Assembly (NCBI RefSeq): GCF_900104605.1
Contig: NZ_LT629960.1
Coordinates: 1-64,000 of the forward strand
Reading direction: 5' to 3'
Source of the DNA: Tidjanibacter massiliensis
GTDB lineage: Bacteria > Bacteroidota > Bacteroidia > Bacteroidales > Rikenellaceae
Length of the DNA: 64,000 bases
Both the position numbers and the translations under genes were made by a program. The notes under the pieces are model-generated. The model was given only the letters and a program-made list of their open reading frames with translations. It was not told the origin of the DNA and searched no databases. Within the stretch, counting starts at the first letter, position 1; every line of letters begins with the position of its first letter. Shown here piece by piece: positions 61,447 through 64,000 of this stretch.

Positions 61447-62604
61447 CTATTCGAGCCGTTCGAAGTAATACATGCCCTCTTCGTCCGGTACGGCCGCTTC
61501 GGGGTGCAGGCAGAGGATGATATCCCGCAGTACGCGGTCGGCGTGCAGCGCTCCCGACTCCCAGAAGTCGCTTCCTCCGCCCGGAGTCTTCCTGCGCGTA
61601 CAGTTGTAAACGCGCCGCTGTTCCACGCAGCGGATGTCGGTGAATTTAGGATTCTGTGTCTTGAGTTCGCCGATGTTCCCTGCCTGGTTGGGATTCAGCC
61701 AGACATCGGCCTGCCGTGCGGCCAGATAGGCGGCCTCGCCGCTTATGGGCCGGCTGACAGAACTTTCCTCCCCGGCGAAAATGTAGCGGCCGCCCGCATC
61801 CTCGATGAGCCGTACCATGTAGCTCCGGTCGCCCGGCACGAACCATACGTCGCGGTAGGGGGCGTTCAGCATGACCGAGGGACGTTCGGCGAAGGCGGCC
61901 GCCCGCATCCGCAGCGAATCGTACCGTGTCTCGATGTCCGTAAAGAGTGCGGCGGCCTCCTCCCTTCGGTCGGTGAGTTCGCCGAAGGGGACGAGCCATT
62001 CCGCCTTGCCAAGCGGCGTGGTCTCCATATATTCTCCGATGTAGACGAACGGGATGTGCAGTTCGCGGAATTTGTCGGTCACGGCGGTGTTCTCTCCTCC
62101 TACGCCGTAGATGAATACGATGTCGGGCCGCAGGCTCGCCAGCAGTTCGTAATTGACATTGGTGTCGTATCCCACGTCGCGTATGTCGCCCTCCCGGTAA
62201 CGTTCGCGCACTTTTTTGTTGGAGATGTATTCGGCCCCCGATACGCCCCGTATGGCGTCCGTCGCATCCAGCGCGTCGAGGAAGGCGACGTGTGTCGAGG
62301 AGAAGCATACGGCTCGCTGCACGGGTGCCGCGACCGTTACGCCGTCGAACCCTTCGGGCGGAAGTTCGTTCCCGCGCGAGACGAAAAGCTGGGTCCGGAC
62401 GCTGTCGCCCCCCTGCCACGGGTTGCGGATTTCGATGACGGTGGACGCTCCGTCGGTCGCGTATATCGAATAGCCCTCCGCATGACGGGGAACATATGCC
62501 TCTTCACCGGAGAGGCGGACGGTCGAAGTCTCTGCACAGCCGCAGAGCAGAAGTGTTGCCGCCCATACGGCCGGCAACATTCGGATTTTCGTCGTTTGTC
62601 TCAT
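61447..62604 (-). CDS. Substrate-binding lipoprotein of the BtuF/FecB type
   Basis: A 385-residue lipoprotein (lipobox LLLCGC, cysteine near residue 23) with two Rossmann-like lobes joined by a helix: AVCFSSTHVAFLDALDATDAIRGVSG, LLASLRPDIVFIYGVGG, RYIFAGEESSVSRPISGEAAYLAARQADVWLNPNQ. It binds the ligand outside the inner membrane and hands it to the permease encoded 34 nt downstream. A -7-like TAATTTTG (62619-62612) lies 8 nt upstream of the start. No riboswitch is recognisable in the 112-bp gap to gpmA. Confidence 0.88.
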   Translation of the reverse strand: MRQTTKIRMLPAVWAATLLLCGCAETSTVRLSGEEAYVPRHAEGYSIYATDGASTVIEIRNPWQGGDSVRTQLFVSRGNELPPEGFDGVTVAAPVQRAVCFSSTHVAFLDALDATDAIRGVSGAEYISNKKVRERYREGDIRDVGYDTNVNYELLASLRPDIVFIYGVGGENTAVTDKFRELHIPFVYIGEYMETTPLGKAEWLVPFGELTDRREEAAALFTDIETRYDSLRMRAAAFAERPSVMLNAPYRDVWFVPGDRSYMVRLIEDAGGRYIFAGEESSVSRPISGEAAYLAARQADVWLNPNQAGNIGELKTQNPKFTDIRCVEQRRVYNCTRRKTPGGGSDFWESGALHADRVLRDIILCLHPEAAVPDEEGMYYFERLE

Positions 62605-62716
62605 CGAGGAACAAAATTAGCACTTTTTTCGGCGTGCCCTCTTCGTATGGCATTAAAGATGCAACTCTCTGACGGGATTTGCTCCGGTCTCCGCCGGGGT
62701 TTGAATTGCAGCGAAT

Positions 62717-63457
62717 ATGAAAAGGATAGTTTTGCTCCGCCACGGCGAGAGCGTTTGGAACAAGGAGAACAGGTTTACGGGCTGGACCGATGTGGACCTG
62801 ACGGAAAACGGGGTGGAAGAGGCCAAAAGGGCGGGCCGCATGATGAGCGAGGCCGGCCTCAGTTTCGGAATGGCGTTCACCTCCTATCTAAAACGCGCCG
62901 TCAAGACGCTCAATTATGCACTCGATATGATGAACCTCGACTGGATTCCCGTGGAGAAGAGCTGGCAGCTGAACGAGAAGCACTACGGTATCCTGCAGGG
63001 GCTCAATAAAAAGGAGACGGCCCGCAAGTACGGCAGCGAACAGGTGTTCCTGTGGCGCCGCAGTTACGATGTCGCACCCGACCCGCTCCCCGACAACGAC
63101 CCCCGCAATCCCCGGTTCGATGTCCGTTACAGCGAGGTGCCGGCCGGGATGCTGCCGCGTACCGAATCGCTGGAGGATACCGTGGAGCGTGTTGTACCCT
63201 ATTGGGAGAACTGCATTCTCGCTTCGCTCGACCGGTACGACCAGGTGCTGGTGGCGGCCCACGGCAATTCGCTCCGGGCGATAGTGAAAATACTGAAGGG
63301 AATATCCGACGAGGATATCGTGAACCTTAATCTGCCGACAGGGATTCCTTACGTATTCGAATTCGACGATGCATTGCGCCTGCGCCGCGACTATTTCCTC
63401 GGCGATGAGGAAGAAATCAGACGGATGATGGAACAGGTGGCCGGGCAGGCGGGCTGA
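62717..63457 (+). CDS. gpmA: 2,3-bisphosphoglycerate-dependent phosphoglycerate mutase
   Basis: A 246-residue glycolytic mutase interconverting 3- and 2-phosphoglycerate. The catalytic histidine is in [27 protein letters not shown] (residue 9), the second histidine in [17 protein letters not shown], and [17 protein letters not shown] is a family signature. Length is normal. It is divergent from the importer operon. Confidence 0.95.
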   Translation: MKRIVLLRHGESVWNKENRFTGWTDVDLTENGVEEAKRAGRMMSEAGLSFGMAFTSYLKRAVKTLNYALDMMNLDWIPVEKSWQLNEKHYGILQGLNKKETARKYGSEQVFLWRRSYDVAPDPLPDNDPRNPRFDVRYSEVPAGMLPRTESLEDTVERVVPYWENCILASLDRYDQVLVAAHGNSLRAIVKILKGISDEDIVNLNLPTGIPYVFEFDDALRLRRDYFLGDEEEIRRMMEQVAGQAG

Positions 63458-63472
63458 CGGGCAGGCCGCGAC

Positions 63473-63528
63473 GGGTTTCCAAGGAAAGCGGAGGAGGCAT
63501 CGGCCTCCTCCGCTTTCCTTGGAAACCC
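63473..63528. terminator. 26-bp perfect hairpin between convergent genes
   Basis: A 26-bp perfect stem beginning GGGTTTCCAAGGAAAGCGG (63473-63498) and its exact complement (63503-63528) around the loop ATCG. It lies 15 nt after the gpmA stop and 9 nt before the stop of the convergent gene. It probably terminates both, although there is no T tract outside the stem. Confidence 0.72.
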
Positions 63529-63537
63529 TCTCTGCGG

Positions 63538-64000
63538 TTACTCCCGGTGCGGCTCGCCGAACACTTCGAGGGCTTTCAGTACCGGTGCGTCCACTACGTA
63601 ATAGTTGGCGTAGAATCCGGTCTCCTCCAGCGGGGTATTGCGCCCGATGTAGGCTCGTAGAAGAGCCCGGAGCAGCCGCTCGGATTGGCGTATCTGGCAC
63701 CGGTCGGGGGCCACGCCGTTGCGTTCGGCATAACGGACGAAGTCGTCGAACATTCCCGTGTCGGCGTCGAGCAGACTGTCGAGCTGTGCGATGCTCTCTA
63801 CGGCATTAATCTTTTCCCGGTTGCGGTCGGCATACTCCATGGTATAGCGGTAGAGGATGTTTCGTCCGGCTACCTCCATGTAATAGGGCGTCATTTCCGT
63901 GGTGTCGAGCGGAACGAAAAGGTCGGGCATGATGCCCCCGCCGCCGTAGACCGTCTTGCCGCCGGGCGTCACGAACTTCAGACTGTCGTCGAAGTGGATG
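63538..64000 (-). CDS. S41-family peptidase, C-terminal part (5' end outside window)
   Basis: The frame is open to the right edge. Visible is the C-terminal 150 residues or so: FVTPGGKTVYGGGGIMPDLFVPLDTTEMTPYY, which closes the catalytic domain of carboxy-terminal processing proteases (typical TPxGRxxYGGGGIxPD), followed by a helical tail (NILYRYTMEYADRNREK, LLRALLRAYIGRNTPLEETGFYANYYVVDAPVLKALEVF). The serine/lysine dyad and the PDZ domain would be upstream and are not seen. Probably a periplasmic tail-specific protease. Confidence 0.82.
   Translation of the reverse strand, partial: IHFDDSLKFVTPGGKTVYGGGGIMPDLFVPLDTTEMTPYYMEVAGRNILYRYTMEYADRNREKINAVESIAQLDSLLDADTGMFDDFVRYAERNGVAPDRCQIRQSERLLRALLRAYIGRNTPLEETGFYANYYVVDAPVLKALEVFGEPHRE

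Noticed and set aside
1-64000. CRISPR arrays, rRNA operons and insertion sequences
   Set aside because: No regularly spaced repeats, rRNA cores or transposase motifs were seen.

Overview
The window is chromosomal DNA of a Bacteroidota species, most likely a gut Bacteroidales and quite possibly Rikenellaceae/Alistipes-like. The evidence is GC-rich protein-coding DNA, few Shine-Dalgarno sites, promoters of the TTG/TTTG - 19-20 nt - TANNTTTG type, and families largely confined to this phylum (RteC-like, YWFCY-type MobC, fimbrillin lipoproteins, DUF3575, DUF3868, DUF1896, DUF4120). The genus is inference.

Region 1 (1-3.9 kb): the 3' end of a peptidase-type ABC exporter, an HlyD adaptor and a TolC outer-membrane protein, a complete trans-envelope route for a small peptide. 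Region 2 (3.9-8.2 kb, minus strand): a compact defence-like operon, hipB-hipS-hipT (tripartite HipBST toxin-antitoxin) followed 14 nt later by an AT-rich 719-aa protein with a PD-(D/E)XK-like N-terminus. Region 3 (8.2-33.1 kb, plus strand): what looks like part of an integrative/conjugative element. It holds an RteC-like protein, a MobC/TraG coupling protein interrupted by an in-frame TGA, DUF3945- and DUF1896-type proteins, a fimbrial cargo operon ending in two tandem paralogues of an unrecognised family, then a string of small modules (DUF932, DUF4120, HEPN/MNT toxin-antitoxin, a methylase-helicase fusion, DUF2958, YubB-like and several unknowns). No integrase, relaxase or mating-pair genes are visible, so the element is either cut by the window, rearranged or a remnant.

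The most unusual signal in region 3 is a ~190-bp nested hairpin element present twice (19.84 and 27.42 kb) with compensatory base changes, plus a third partial copy at 22.2 kb, and terminator-like hairpins sitting only 19-28 nt upstream of several start codons. This could be a system of insulators, attenuators or single-strand promoters serving the cargo genes.

Region 4 (33.8-64 kb) is ordinary core genome: rnhA, a DksA-like protein, ileS, a GNAT enzyme, upp, hflX, glmS, a RelA/SpoT homologue whose hydrolase motif is altered, prfA, an S9 peptidase, a Nudix hydrolase, an SRPBCC protein, argS, dusB, a BlaR1/BlaI-type sensor-repressor pair with a visible AACTAA/TTAGTT operator, another GNAT enzyme, ffh, a BtuFCD/FecBCD-like importer, gpmA and the C-terminus of an S41 protease. 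Several genes here end in clear bidirectional or strand-specific terminators. Many long antisense frames in this GC-rich DNA are shadows and were left out.
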